Below, piece by piece: positions 28,013 to 36,003 of a stretch of 64,000 bases of DNA; the first letter of the stretch is position 1, and every line of letters starts with the position of its first letter. Source of the DNA: Peribacillus alkalitolerans (GTDB lineage Bacteria; Bacillota; Bacilli; Bacillales; DSM-1321); NCBI RefSeq assembly GCF_010882125.1, contig NZ_JAAGVZ010000006.1:186001-250000 (forward strand). The letters run 5' to 3'. Below the pieces are notes generated by a model. That model saw only the letters and a program-made list of their open reading frames with translations. It was not told the DNA's origin and searched no databases. Position numbers and translations under genes: made by a program.

Positions 28013-28933
28013 TTGGAAATACAAGCACTGTTAATTACATTTCGTGAAGTACTAGAGGCATTGCTCATAGTAGGGATTATCACAACCTACTTAAAGAGGA
28101 TGGACAATAAACAATATACCAAATACGTATGGTTAGGTGCGGGATTGGCGGTTTTGGCAAGTGTCGGTGTAGCCATGCTGTTCCAACTTGTTTTAACTGG
28201 TTTTGCTTCAATGGGAAGTGAGATGTATTTAAAAATCAGCATCATGATTGTTTCTACCTTGTTGTTAACCCAAATGGTATTTTGGATGGCTAAGCATAGT
28301 CGGGATTTAAAAGGAGAGTATGAAGGGAAAATGGATCGTTTTATATCGACGGGAAACGTCGTTGGTATGGTCATACATTCATTTTTAGTAGTCCTTCGAG
28401 AAGGCGTTGAAACGGTTTTCTTCTTTGCTGCAATCACCGGAGGTAACATTGGTGCTGCCATGCAGGGCTGGGGAGCTATTACAGGTGTAATCATTGCAGC
28501 GGTTGTCTCCTATTTATTCTTTAAGGGAACAATGAGAATCCCTTTAAAAACATTTTTTAAAGTGACTGGTGCATTTATCATATTGATTGCTGCAGGATTA
28601 TTTGTTCAAGCCATTTCAATGATGCAGGATTTGGAATTAGTTGGAAGTGTAGTTCCACATCTGTACGATCTGACTTGGTTACTGCCTGAACATCCAATTG
28701 ACTACGATCATTACTTGCGGGATCATGGGGTAGCTCCATTGCTATCAGGAGATATTGGAATCTTCCTTAAAGCATTGTTTGGATATTCCTCTATGCCATC
28801 TATTGAAGAAGTCATCGCATATTTAGGCTACTTTGTTTGTATATATCTATTAACGTCTAATCAATCGGTAAATGATAATAAAAGCAAAGACAAAGCAAAA
28901 AAAGTTAACATACTGAAACCACAAGCAAAATGA
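28013..28933 (+). CDS. FTR1-family high-affinity iron permease
   Basis: A 306-residue membrane protein with about seven spans and two REXXE iron-binding motifs. 'FREVLEAL' (REVLE, residues 11-15) lies in the first span and 'LREGVETVFF' (REGVE, about 129-133) in the fourth. This is the Ftr1/EfeU pattern for moving ferric iron across the membrane. It starts at TTG 28013, about ten bases after GGGAGAGGAG. It shares the Fur-box promoter with the preceding gene. In B. subtilis the counterpart EfeU works with EfeO and EfeB, neither of which is present here. Confidence 0.92.
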   Translation: MEIQALLITFREVLEALLIVGIITTYLKRMDNKQYTKYVWLGAGLAVLASVGVAMLFQLVLTGFASMGSEMYLKISIMIVSTLLLTQMVFWMAKHSRDLKGEYEGKMDRFISTGNVVGMVIHSFLVVLREGVETVFFFAAITGGNIGAAMQGWGAITGVIIAAVVSYLFFKGTMRIPLKTFFKVTGAFIILIAAGLFVQAISMMQDLELVGSVVPHLYDLTWLLPEHPIDYDHYLRDHGVAPLLSGDIGIFLKALFGYSSMPSIEEVIAYLGYFVCIYLLTSNQSVNDNKSKDKAKKVNILKPQAK

Positions 28934-28952
28934 TTTTTTCCTCTTTCCATGT

Positions 28953-28983
28953 AAAGTACAAGGCGGTGCCTTGTACTTTTTCC
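28953..28983 (+). terminator. terminator of the FTR1 pair
   Basis: A perfect 12-bp stem AAAGTACAAGGC / GCCTTGTACTTT with a 3-nt loop is followed by TT. Confidence 0.85.
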
Positions 28984-28995
28984 TTGTACTTTAAG

Positions 28996-29112
28996 AAAGT
29001 ATAAATTGGCAGCAAAGAAGTAAGGCGACGTCGAGGCCAATTTTAGGATTAAAGTATAAGTGCAACTAGGCAATCGTCGGCGCTTAGGCTTGGTGCTAGC
29101 CAAGTTTTCTAA
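28996..29112 (+). repeat. dispersed intergenic repeat, family C copy
   Basis: The sequence runs from AAAGTATAAATTGGCAGC through GGCCAATTTTAGG and AAAGTATAAGTGCA to GCCAAGTTTTCTAA. It aligns in the same order with 58535-58619 (ATAAATTGGC, AAAGTATAAGTGCA, GGCAAGTTTTCTAA). The internal GTATAAA/GTATAAG motif occurs twice. Confidence 0.75.
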
Positions 29113-29167
29113 TAATAAAATAGTAAATTATCTAGTAAGAGCAGACCTTTAGCGAATGGTGGAACAT

Positions 29168-30631
29168 ATGGAATCTAAAGTTTTGAATACAAAATATTTG
29201 AAAATTGTAATTGTAATCTATAGTCTTTTATCGATTTTTTTTGTATTTTATACTCAATTAGCTCATCTCAACTCTTTTGCATCTTCGTGGGATCAAGTGG
29301 ATTTTGCTCTAGCATTGGAACGATATGATTTAATGGCAATGCAACCGCACTTTCCAGGATACCCTTACTTTATTTTAGGTGGATATTTTATCCATCTTTT
29401 CATTGAAAATAAAATAGCTTCATTGACTCTGTTCAACATTTTATTTTACTTCAGTTCTATATTACCGATGTATAAACTAGCGAAAGAAGTTTGTTCTAAG
29501 GAATCGAGTTTATTCATTTCAGCAATCCTTTACTCCTCAACCTATACTTTGATTATTGTAAACCAACCAATGTCTGAAGGGGCGGCAATTGCTGCTTTAT
29601 GGTGGTATTTTTGGAGTGTTATTAAAGCAACAAAAGATAATAAACCTTGGTTAAATATTATGCCATTAATTTTGTTTAGTGTTTTATTAGGAATTCGACT
29701 ATCCTATCTTCCATTCGCAGTAGGTATCCTTTTTCTGTTTTATAAAAAGTGGCGGAATAAACAATTCAGGTTTAAGCATGTAGTTAATTATTCGATGATT
29801 GCAGTCATGCTTCAACTGATCTGGGTAGTGGCACTTATTATTTCTGAAGGAAGTGTAAAAGGTTTCTTAAAGCTTTCAACCGCTTTTACGAATGGACATT
29901 TTAACAGTTGGGGGAATACTGCAGTCTCAAGTGCTGTTCCCTTCCCCATACGATTAAAAACCATAATATTGGATAATGTTCTTTGGACGGGAATTGCTGC
30001 TCAATCCATAGCTATAGCCCTACTATTTGGTATATTGCTATGTCTTTTTATTTATAAATGGAAAAGAGTTAGTACGGGTGCAATACTCCAACTAGCATTA
30101 CTCATGAGCGTTAGTTATTTTTTCTGGGCTCTACTTGCACAAAACATAGATAAACCAAGACATATTCTTCCTTTAATAGGATTGATCCTTTTTGTTCTAT
30201 TGATTAATTTAGTGAATAAACCCGAAGTATCGCTAACTCTGTTTTTAAGTTGTACTCTTTTAGCGCTACAACTTAGTCAGTCGTATAAGTATATAAAAGT
30301 CCAATCAAATGAAATTCCCGCATCCTATCAGCTTGCAAATTTCTTAAAGGAATATAATCAAGATTCTATCGTGTATACCTGGGAAGAAACAAGAGTTCTA
30401 GAGTATAACGAGGTACCCCAGTCCCATAAAAAAGTACAAACCTTTGAATTTTTCTTATTAGACCAATCTTATTACAAAGATAAGACCATCTTATTAACGG
30501 ATAAAGCTGTGGATGGATTCAAAGCCCAAGGGATAGATATATCTAAAAAAATTGAAAAAGTGAATACTTTTAAATCCAGTCCAATTTTTGATCCTGTCTA
30601 TAATGAAATTATTCTGTATAAATGGAGATGA
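29168..30631 (+). CDS. GT-C-like integral membrane glycosyltransferase (ArnT/PMT type)
   Basis: A 487-residue protein with roughly ten to twelve membrane spans and a soluble C-terminal stretch of about 100 residues. The first extracellular loop carries 'SSWDQVDFALAL' with two Asp residues (about 42 and 45), the place of the catalytic acid in GT-C enzymes. 'QPHFPGYPYFI' follows. It would move a sugar from a polyprenyl-phosphate carrier to an acceptor outside the cell. GGTGG six bases before the ATG at 29168 favours this start over 29156. No Fur box is visible upstream. Substrate unknown; family call inferred from topology. Confidence 0.7.
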   Translation: MESKVLNTKYLKIVIVIYSLLSIFFVFYTQLAHLNSFASSWDQVDFALALERYDLMAMQPHFPGYPYFILGGYFIHLFIENKIASLTLFNILFYFSSILPMYKLAKEVCSKESSLFISAILYSSTYTLIIVNQPMSEGAAIAALWWYFWSVIKATKDNKPWLNIMPLILFSVLLGIRLSYLPFAVGILFLFYKKWRNKQFRFKHVVNYSMIAVMLQLIWVVALIISEGSVKGFLKLSTAFTNGHFNSWGNTAVSSAVPFPIRLKTIILDNVLWTGIAAQSIAIALLFGILLCLFIYKWKRVSTGAILQLALLMSVSYFFWALLAQNIDKPRHILPLIGLILFVLLINLVNKPEVSLTLFLSCTLLALQLSQSYKYIKVQSNEIPASYQLANFLKEYNQDSIVYTWEETRVLEYNEVPQSHKKVQTFEFFLLDQSYYKDKTILLTDKAVDGFKAQGIDISKKIEKVNTFKSSPIFDPVYNEIILYKWR

Positions 30632-30721
30632 AACTTTTAAAAATTTCAATCCTATTGGCAAAGGACTTGTCGGAAATTAGCAATCCCTTTATTCTATTAA
30701 CAGAAGGGTGGGAAATCCGAA

Positions 30722-32497
30722 ATGAACGCAAGAATTAAAGATAAATTGGCAATACTTCCCGATCAACCAGGATGTTATTTGATGAAGGATCGTCAAGGAA
30801 CCATCATCTACGTAGGAAAAGCGAAAATATTAAAGAATCGTGTTCGATCTTATTTCACCGGATCCCATGACGGAAAAACTTTGCGCCTCGTAAATGAAAT
30901 CGAGGATTTTGAATATATTGTGACTTCTTCTGATATGGAGGCCCTAATCCTTGAGCTAAATTTAATCAAAAAACATGAGCCTAAATATAATGTCATGCTG
31001 AAGGATGATAAAACCTATCCTTTCATACACTTGACCAATGAACGCCATCCAAGATTGATTACGACCAGGAAGGTCAAAAAAGGCAAAGGGAAGTACTTTG
31101 GCCCTTATCCAAATGTCTTCGCGGCTAATGAAACGAAAAAGCTACTCGACAGGATTTATCCTCTTCGAAAATGTAATACGCTTCCTGATCGTGTATGTTT
31201 GTATTATCATCTAGATCAGTGTTTGGCGCCTTGTATTAAGGAAGTAAGTGAGCTGCAATATAAGCAGATAGTTGAAAACATCACTAAATTCCTTGGTGGA
31301 GGGTATAAGGAAATCAAGCAAGAGCTTACGGTTAAGATGCATGCAGCGGCGGAGGAGCTTGATTTTGAGAGAGCAAAGGAATATAGGGACCGCATAGCTC
31401 ATATCGAAGTGACGATGGAAAAGCAAAAAATGATGATGACCGATTTCACGGATCGCGATGTATTTGGCTATGCTGTCGATAAAGGCTGGATGTGTGTTCA
31501 AGTATTTTTTATCAGACAAGGAAAATTGATTGAAAGGGATGTCTCGATGTTCCCAATCTATGATGAAGCGGAATACGAATTCCTTACCTTCCTTGGCCAG
31601 TTTTATGAAATGTCTAACCATTTCAAACCTAAGGAAATCCTACTACCAGAGACTGTGGATGCGGAAATGGCTGAAGCATTATTGCAAGTCAAAACTCTTT
31701 ATCCAAAGCGTGGTCAAAAGAAAGATCTTTTGAAGCTTGCGAATAAAAATGCAAAAATTGCGCTCCAAGAGAAATTCTCCCTGATTGAACGGGATGAGGA
31801 ACGTACGATCAAGGCAGTAGAGAATCTCGGAGAAAAACTTGGTATCTATACACCCCATCGTATTGAGGCATTTGACAATTCGAATATCCAAGGAACCGAC
31901 CCTGTTTCAGCAATGGTCGTCTTTATCGATGGAAAAGCGGAGAAAAAAGAATATAGGAAGTATAAAATCAAGTCCGTCAAAGGTCCAGATGATTATGAAT
32001 CTATGCGAGAAGTGGTTAGAAGAAGATACTCAAGGGTATTAAAGGAAGGGCTTCCTCTTCCGGATTTAATTATCATCGATGGTGGTAAAGGCCATATTGA
32101 AGCAGTCCGTGATGTACTTGAAAACGAACTAGGACTTGATATTCCTTTATCTGGACTTGTGAAAGATGAAAAACATCGAACATCTGAATTATTGATCGGA
32201 AATCCTCTAGAAGTGGTATCATTGGACAAACGGAGCCAAGAATTTTATTTACTTCAACGAATCCAAGATGAAGTGCATAGATTCGCCATTACATTCCATA
32301 GGCAGCTTCGAGGGAAAAATGCTATTTCCTCTAAGCTGGATGAAATCCCTGGGGTGGGAGAAAAGAGAAGAAAATTACTCTTAAAACATTTCGGGTCTAT
32401 TAAGAAAATGAAAGAAGCAAATATAGAGGAATTTATAAAAATCGGAATTCCAAAGCCTCTTGCAGAGGAAATCCAGCGAACTCTTTTAGAAACATAA
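30722..32497 (+). CDS. uvrC: excinuclease ABC subunit C
   Basis: A 591-residue UvrC. The N-terminal GIY-YIG nuclease domain ('[20 protein letters not shown]' in segments, residues 15-95) makes the 3' incision. A UVR motif near residue 205 ('[17 protein letters not shown]') binds UvrB. The C-terminal RNase H-like nuclease ('[20 protein letters not shown]', '[10 protein letters not shown]') makes the 5' incision, and a terminal (HhH)2 domain ('[17 protein letters not shown]') binds DNA. It lies before lysC as in B. subtilis. Confidence 0.97.
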   Translation: MNARIKDKLAILPDQPGCYLMKDRQGTIIYVGKAKILKNRVRSYFTGSHDGKTLRLVNEIEDFEYIVTSSDMEALILELNLIKKHEPKYNVMLKDDKTYPFIHLTNERHPRLITTRKVKKGKGKYFGPYPNVFAANETKKLLDRIYPLRKCNTLPDRVCLYYHLDQCLAPCIKEVSELQYKQIVENITKFLGGGYKEIKQELTVKMHAAAEELDFERAKEYRDRIAHIEVTMEKQKMMMTDFTDRDVFGYAVDKGWMCVQVFFIRQGKLIERDVSMFPIYDEAEYEFLTFLGQFYEMSNHFKPKEILLPETVDAEMAEALLQVKTLYPKRGQKKDLLKLANKNAKIALQEKFSLIERDEERTIKAVENLGEKLGIYTPHRIEAFDNSNIQGTDPVSAMVVFIDGKAEKKEYRKYKIKSVKGPDDYESMREVVRRRYSRVLKEGLPLPDLIIIDGGKGHIEAVRDVLENELGLDIPLSGLVKDEKHRTSELLIGNPLEVVSLDKRSQEFYLLQRIQDEVHRFAITFHRQLRGKNAISSKLDEIPGVGEKRRKLLLKHFGSIKKMKEANIEEFIKIGIPKPLAEEIQRTLLET

Positions 32498-32564
32498 ATA
32501 TATGGATCTTTTCTAAAAGATTGTTTTATTATTGGTTTTGTTAAAGCGAACGGTTAATAATCAG

Positions 32565-32607
32565 GTTGATTGGAGCGGAAAGCGAGCATCCTGGAGCGGA
32601 AATCAAC
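32565..32607 (+). repeat. internally deleted family A repeat
   Basis: A 43-bp remnant with intact GTTGATTGGAGCGG and GGAGCGGAAATCAAC ends and an AAGCGAG block, but missing the central ~85 bp of the long copies. The break falls at the GCGGAA sequence that occurs near both ends of the full element, fitting deletion between short direct repeats. Confidence 0.8.
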
Positions 32608-32660
32608 CACTCTATTCTTACTAGCAAACAAAGTTTACAAAACAGCCAAATATAAAAACA

Positions 32661-32689
32661 TTGCGGTGTAAATGACACCGTGATATAAT
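32661..32689 (+). promoter_or_regulatory. lysC promoter with internal dyad
   Basis: TTGCGG (32661-32666) and TATAAT (32684-32689) are 17 bases apart. Most of the spacer is an inverted repeat CGGTGT-aaatg-ACACCG (32664-32680), a possible operator in addition to the riboswitch. Confidence 0.75.
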
Positions 32690-32724
32690 TTCTCGTAATT
32701 GAATAATAAAATTACTTTACAAGT

Positions 32725-32962
32725 TAAAGTGATGATAGAGGTGCGAGTTTCAATAGTAATGCCTGGAGAAGGATGAGCTTCAACGAAGGGTTATGAAAGG
32801 GGAAATCGCCGAAGTAAAGCAAACTCATAATTTGCTTGTGCTGGTTCAGTATTGAATAGGTACTGGATTGTCAAGAATGTTATTCTTGGAGAGCTATCTC
32901 ACTGTGTACTGCGTATTTTTTGCGTATTCACAGCAATGAGATCTCTCATTGCTGTTTTTTGC
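32725..32962 (+). ncRNA. lysine riboswitch (L box) of lysC with terminator
   Basis: The L-box signature GATGATAGAGGTGCGAG starts at about 32731. AGTAATGCCTGGAGAAGGATGAG and GGGGAAATCGCCGAAG follow in the conserved order. The terminator stem CAGCAATGAGA/CTCATTGCTG (32931-32954) ends in TTTTTT. Lysine binding stabilises the aptamer and promotes termination before lysC. Confidence 0.93.
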
Positions 32963-32999
32963 GTTATTTTGAACAAAAAAGAAAAAGGTGGAGAAAGCT

Positions 33000-34232
33000 G
33001 TGGGACTAATCGTTCAAAAGTTTGGTGGAACATCAGTAGGGGATGTAGATCGAATCCGTAATGTGGCAAAAAGGGTACAAGCAGAAAAAAATGCTGGAAA
33101 TGATGTTGTAGTAGTCGTATCCGCTATGGGAAAAACAACTGATGTGTTAGTAGATATGGCAAGGGAGATTTCTGCCTTCCCTAATAAAAGGGAAATGGAT
33201 ATGCTCCTGACTACAGGTGAACAAGTGACTATTTCATTATTGGCAATGGCTCTTCAGGATATTGGTATTGACGCGATTTCCTATACTGGATGGCAAGCGG
33301 GTATGAAAACAGAGAGTGTGTTTGGAAATGCAAGAATCATAGATATTGACAAGGCGAGGGTTCAAGAACAATTGTCACTAGGAAAAGTTGTGGTAGTAGC
33401 TGGTTTCCAAGGTATAAACGATGAAGGTGAGATTACGACCCTTGGACGTGGAGGCTCTGACACAACAGCCGTTGCATTGGCTGCTATCCTTAAGGCTGAT
33501 CGCTGTGACATTTATACAGATGTGACGGGTGTTTTTACGACAGACCCAAGATGTGTATCATCAGCTAGGAAGCTGTTGAGCATCTCATATGACGAGATGT
33601 TAGAATTAGCCAATCTAGGTGCGGGTGTCTTGCATCCTAGAGCCGTCGAATTTGCAAAAAATTATTCTGTGCCATTAGAGGTACGTTCAAGCATGGTCAT
33701 GGAGCAAGGAACGAGAATTGAGGAGGAAGCTACAATGGAACAAAATTTAGTTGTCAGAGGCATTGCATTTGAAGATGGGATTACTAGAATTACACTGATT
33801 GGATTGCCACATGTTGTCGGGACACTTTCTAGCATTTTCACATTGCTTGCAAAGAATCATATCAATGTGGACATCATCATTCAAAGTGCAACGTCAACTG
33901 GGCAAATGAACTTGAGCTTCTCCATTAAGTCAAACGATTTGAAGGATACACTTGATGTATTGACAACGAATAAGGAGCAATTAATGTACGAGTCCATCGA
34001 AACAGAGAGCGGACTAGCAAAAGTATCAATTGTTGGATCCGGTATGGTTTCCAATCCAGGGGTAGCAGCAGAGATGTTTGATGTACTTGCGGGTAACGGA
34101 ATTGGAATTAAAATGGTTAGCACATCAGAAATAAAAGTGTCTACAGTCGTTGAATTCGAAAAGATGGTAAAAGCTGTAGAATGTTTACATGAAGCCTTCC
34201 AATTAAGTGAAACTTCAGAGATAAAAGCATAA
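33000..34232 (+). CDS. lysC: aspartokinase II, lysine-sensitive type
   Basis: A 410-residue aspartate kinase that phosphorylates aspartate, the first step towards lysine, diaminopimelate, threonine and methionine. It has 'VQKFGGTSVG' at the N-terminus, 'TLGRGGSDTTAVALAA' near residue 150, and two C-terminal ACT domains. A GTG at 32988 is in frame, but the GTG at 33000 has GGTGGAG at good spacing and gives 'MGLIVQKF'. An internal ATG at 33735 (residue 246) has GAGGAGG upstream and would make the separate beta subunit, as in B. subtilis. It is controlled by the L box. Confidence 0.96.
   Translation: MGLIVQKFGGTSVGDVDRIRNVAKRVQAEKNAGNDVVVVVSAMGKTTDVLVDMAREISAFPNKREMDMLLTTGEQVTISLLAMALQDIGIDAISYTGWQAGMKTESVFGNARIIDIDKARVQEQLSLGKVVVVAGFQGINDEGEITTLGRGGSDTTAVALAAILKADRCDIYTDVTGVFTTDPRCVSSARKLLSISYDEMLELANLGAGVLHPRAVEFAKNYSVPLEVRSSMVMEQGTRIEEEATMEQNLVVRGIAFEDGITRITLIGLPHVVGTLSSIFTLLAKNHINVDIIIQSATSTGQMNLSFSIKSNDLKDTLDVLTTNKEQLMYESIETESGLAKVSIVGSGMVSNPGVAAEMFDVLAGNGIGIKMVSTSEIKVSTVVEFEKMVKAVECLHEAFQLSETSEIKA
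33735..34232 (+). CDS. internal in-frame start for aspartokinase II beta subunit
   Basis: The ATG at 33735, within lysC, follows GAGGAGG by nine bases and begins 'MEQNLVVRGIAFEDG'. The 165-residue product would consist of the two ACT domains only. B. subtilis aspartokinase II is an alpha2beta2 enzyme whose beta chain starts at the matching internal Met. The signal here is as strong as a normal gene start. Confidence 0.75.
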   Translation: MEQNLVVRGIAFEDGITRITLIGLPHVVGTLSSIFTLLAKNHINVDIIIQSATSTGQMNLSFSIKSNDLKDTLDVLTTNKEQLMYESIETESGLAKVSIVGSGMVSNPGVAAEMFDVLAGNGIGIKMVSTSEIKVSTVVEFEKMVKAVECLHEAFQLSETSEIKA

Positions 34233-34261
34233 TCTTCAATCTTGGCATGCAAAATTTAGGC

Positions 34262-34400
34262 TTACTTTCGAAAAGATAGGATTTATTTTCGATATTTGAA
34301 ATTTACAATCGAATCCGGCAAAATACTTTCGAAAATCAAAAATTACATTCGATAAACCAAAAATACTTTCGAAATAGCCAAAATACCGATTTTTCGACAA
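34262..34400. repeat. 20-bp phased TCGA repeat array
   Basis: TCGA occurs at 34268, 34289, 34309, 34329, 34349 and 34369, spaced 21, 20, 20, 20 and 20 bases, with a seventh at 34394. Flanks are AT-rich and degenerate (TACTTTCGAAAA-like, with CAAAAA between units). It fills the gap between lysC and the yslB terminator. Confidence 0.8.
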
Positions 34401-34440
34401 CAAGCCATCATGATCTGGTGTGAATTTTTAAAAAATAAAG

Positions 34441-34468
34441 GCTGAATCCAAAGCGGATTCAGCTTATC
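34441..34468. terminator. bidirectional terminator between lysC and yslB
   Basis: A perfect 9-bp stem GCTGAATCC / GGATTCAGC with a 5-nt loop lies after both convergent genes, with A/T-rich flanks on each side. Confidence 0.8.
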
Positions 34469-34486
34469 ATTTTTAATAATGGTTTG

Positions 34487-34948
34487 TTAGTCAATCATGT
34501 CTTTAGAATCCCATTGTACCGTGAAATGTACTTTATTGAGTTTCTTTTTCTTTTCTTCCAATGTTTCTGTCATACGTTTTTTTTGCATTTCAATTTGTTG
34601 AGCTAAGAATCCAGCCTCTAATTGAAAATGGCAGTCATCATTTAATTCGAATCTACGTGCTAGAATATCACCAGAGAGCTCTAGTTCCAATCCATGCTTT
34701 GTTTCTTTCTTAAGGGTGAGAGTTCCCCAGCCAGCATGGGTAAAGAAATTCAATATTTCGTTAAAGTCTTCTACAGGGAATTTTCTTGCCAATTGCTTAC
34801 CCGCCCAATATAGGATTTGGGGGCCTTCTTTGCCGAGGATTTCCTGCAAAACGAATTCGCGTAATATTTCTTGTCCAAAGACGGGCACGTAAGGTTCGTT
34901 GGATGTTGTCGTGGTTTCAATTTTTTCTTCAAGCAGTTCTTTTTCCAT
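34487..34948 (-). CDS. yslB: DUF2507 protein YslB
   Basis: A 153-residue cytosolic protein with the DUF2507 character: 'VFGQEILREFVLQEILG', 'ILYWAGKQLARKFP', 'GWGTLTL' and 'FQLEAGFLAQQIE'. The fold is related to small-molecule-binding V4R/TRAPP-like domains; function unknown. GAGGGGAAG precedes the ATG on the minus strand. It converges on lysC and stands between lysC and sdhC as in B. subtilis. Confidence 0.85.
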   Translation of the reverse strand: MEKELLEEKIETTTTSNEPYVPVFGQEILREFVLQEILGKEGPQILYWAGKQLARKFPVEDFNEILNFFTHAGWGTLTLKKETKHGLELELSGDILARRFELNDDCHFQLEAGFLAQQIEMQKKRMTETLEEKKKKLNKVHFTVQWDSKDMID

Positions 34949-35196
34949 GAACTTCCCCTCTTTTCTATTCCATATTATAAAGGAAGCATACTTTGGTTTC
35001 TACAACAATTGGAAAGAAAAAAGTATCAACTTTTAACCAAATATTTTATTTTTCTGGGATTATTTATGTATCCGTTTTCTTGACGCTTCATTTTTAGAGG
35101 AGTAAAATGTTTATGTCATATTATTGTTAGAAAATGTAGAAATATGAAGAATTAAATTTTAAAAGTTTTGTATTTTTTTTATGTATTAATGGTTTG

Positions 35197-35224
35197 TTTA
35201 CATTATACTGGTATCGGCTATAAC
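35197..35224 (+). promoter_or_regulatory. possible promoter of sdhCAB
   Basis: TTTACA (35197-35202) and TATAAC (35219-35224) are 16 bases apart, with TATACT overlapping the spacer. The 380-bp gap upstream of sdhC is otherwise AT-rich with nothing clear. Confidence 0.45.
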
Positions 35225-35328
35225 TATTTTCAATATAGTATTAGCAACATTTTTCTGCTATGTGAGCGATTAACGGGGGTTATGAGGTCACTGCATAAAA
35301 CATTTTAACTAATTAAGGGGGGTACAAA

Positions 35329-35937
35329 ATGGCTGGAAATCGTGAGTTTGCAAACCGCAGACTACATTCTTTACTGGGAGTTATTCCAGTTGGGGTATTC
35401 TTGATACAGCATTTGGTTGTCAATCATTTTGCAACAAGAGGTGCAGAGGCTTTTAACAAAGCAGCTCATTTCATGGAAATGTTGCCTTTTCGGGAATTAT
35501 TGGAGCTTGTCATTATCTTCATACCGTTGCTTTACCATGCAATTTATGGAATTTACATCGCTTTTACAGCTAAAAACAATGTTGGAAGATTCGGCTTCTT
35601 CAGAAACTGGATGTTCATGTTACAACGTGTTACAGGAATCATTACTTTGATATTCCTTGCATGGCATGTTTGGGAAACAAGAATTCAAGCAGCATTCGGT
35701 GCGGAAGTTAACTTCCAAATGATGGAAGAGATTTTAGGTAATCCATTTATGCTATGGTTCTATATCATTGGTGTTCTATCTGCGATCTTCCACTTCGCTA
35801 ATGGATTATGGTCATTCGCAGTAAGCTGGGGATTAACTATTACTCCACGTGCACAATTAATTTCTACTTATGTGACAATTGGAATCTTTGTCGCATTATC
35901 CATTGTCGGATTAAGAGCAATTTTTGCTTTCGTATAA
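35329..35937 (+). CDS. sdhC: succinate dehydrogenase cytochrome b558 subunit
   Basis: A 202-residue membrane anchor with five hydrophobic spans. Conserved His residues at 'PVGVFLIQHLVVNHFA', 'YHAIYGIYIA', 'AWHVWE' and 'IFHFANGLWSF' fit the di-haem b558 anchor of Bacillus complex II. It carries electrons from SdhB to menaquinone. AAGGGGGG precedes the ATG. First gene of sdhCAB. Confidence 0.95.
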   Translation: MAGNREFANRRLHSLLGVIPVGVFLIQHLVVNHFATRGAEAFNKAAHFMEMLPFRELLELVIIFIPLLYHAIYGIYIAFTAKNNVGRFGFFRNWMFMLQRVTGIITLIFLAWHVWETRIQAAFGAEVNFQMMEEILGNPFMLWFYIIGVLSAIFHFANGLWSFAVSWGLTITPRAQLISTYVTIGIFVALSIVGLRAIFAFV

Positions 35938-36003
35938 GAATTATTGATTCAAAGCAGGCAGAAAATTTTCTGCACACGTGTTAGGAAAAGGGAGTGAATT
36001 AAG

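Noticed and set aside
34262-34400. TCGA array considered as a CRISPR
   Set aside because: The unit is only 20 bp, without a conserved repeat of 25-40 bp or unique spacers, and no cas gene is nearby.
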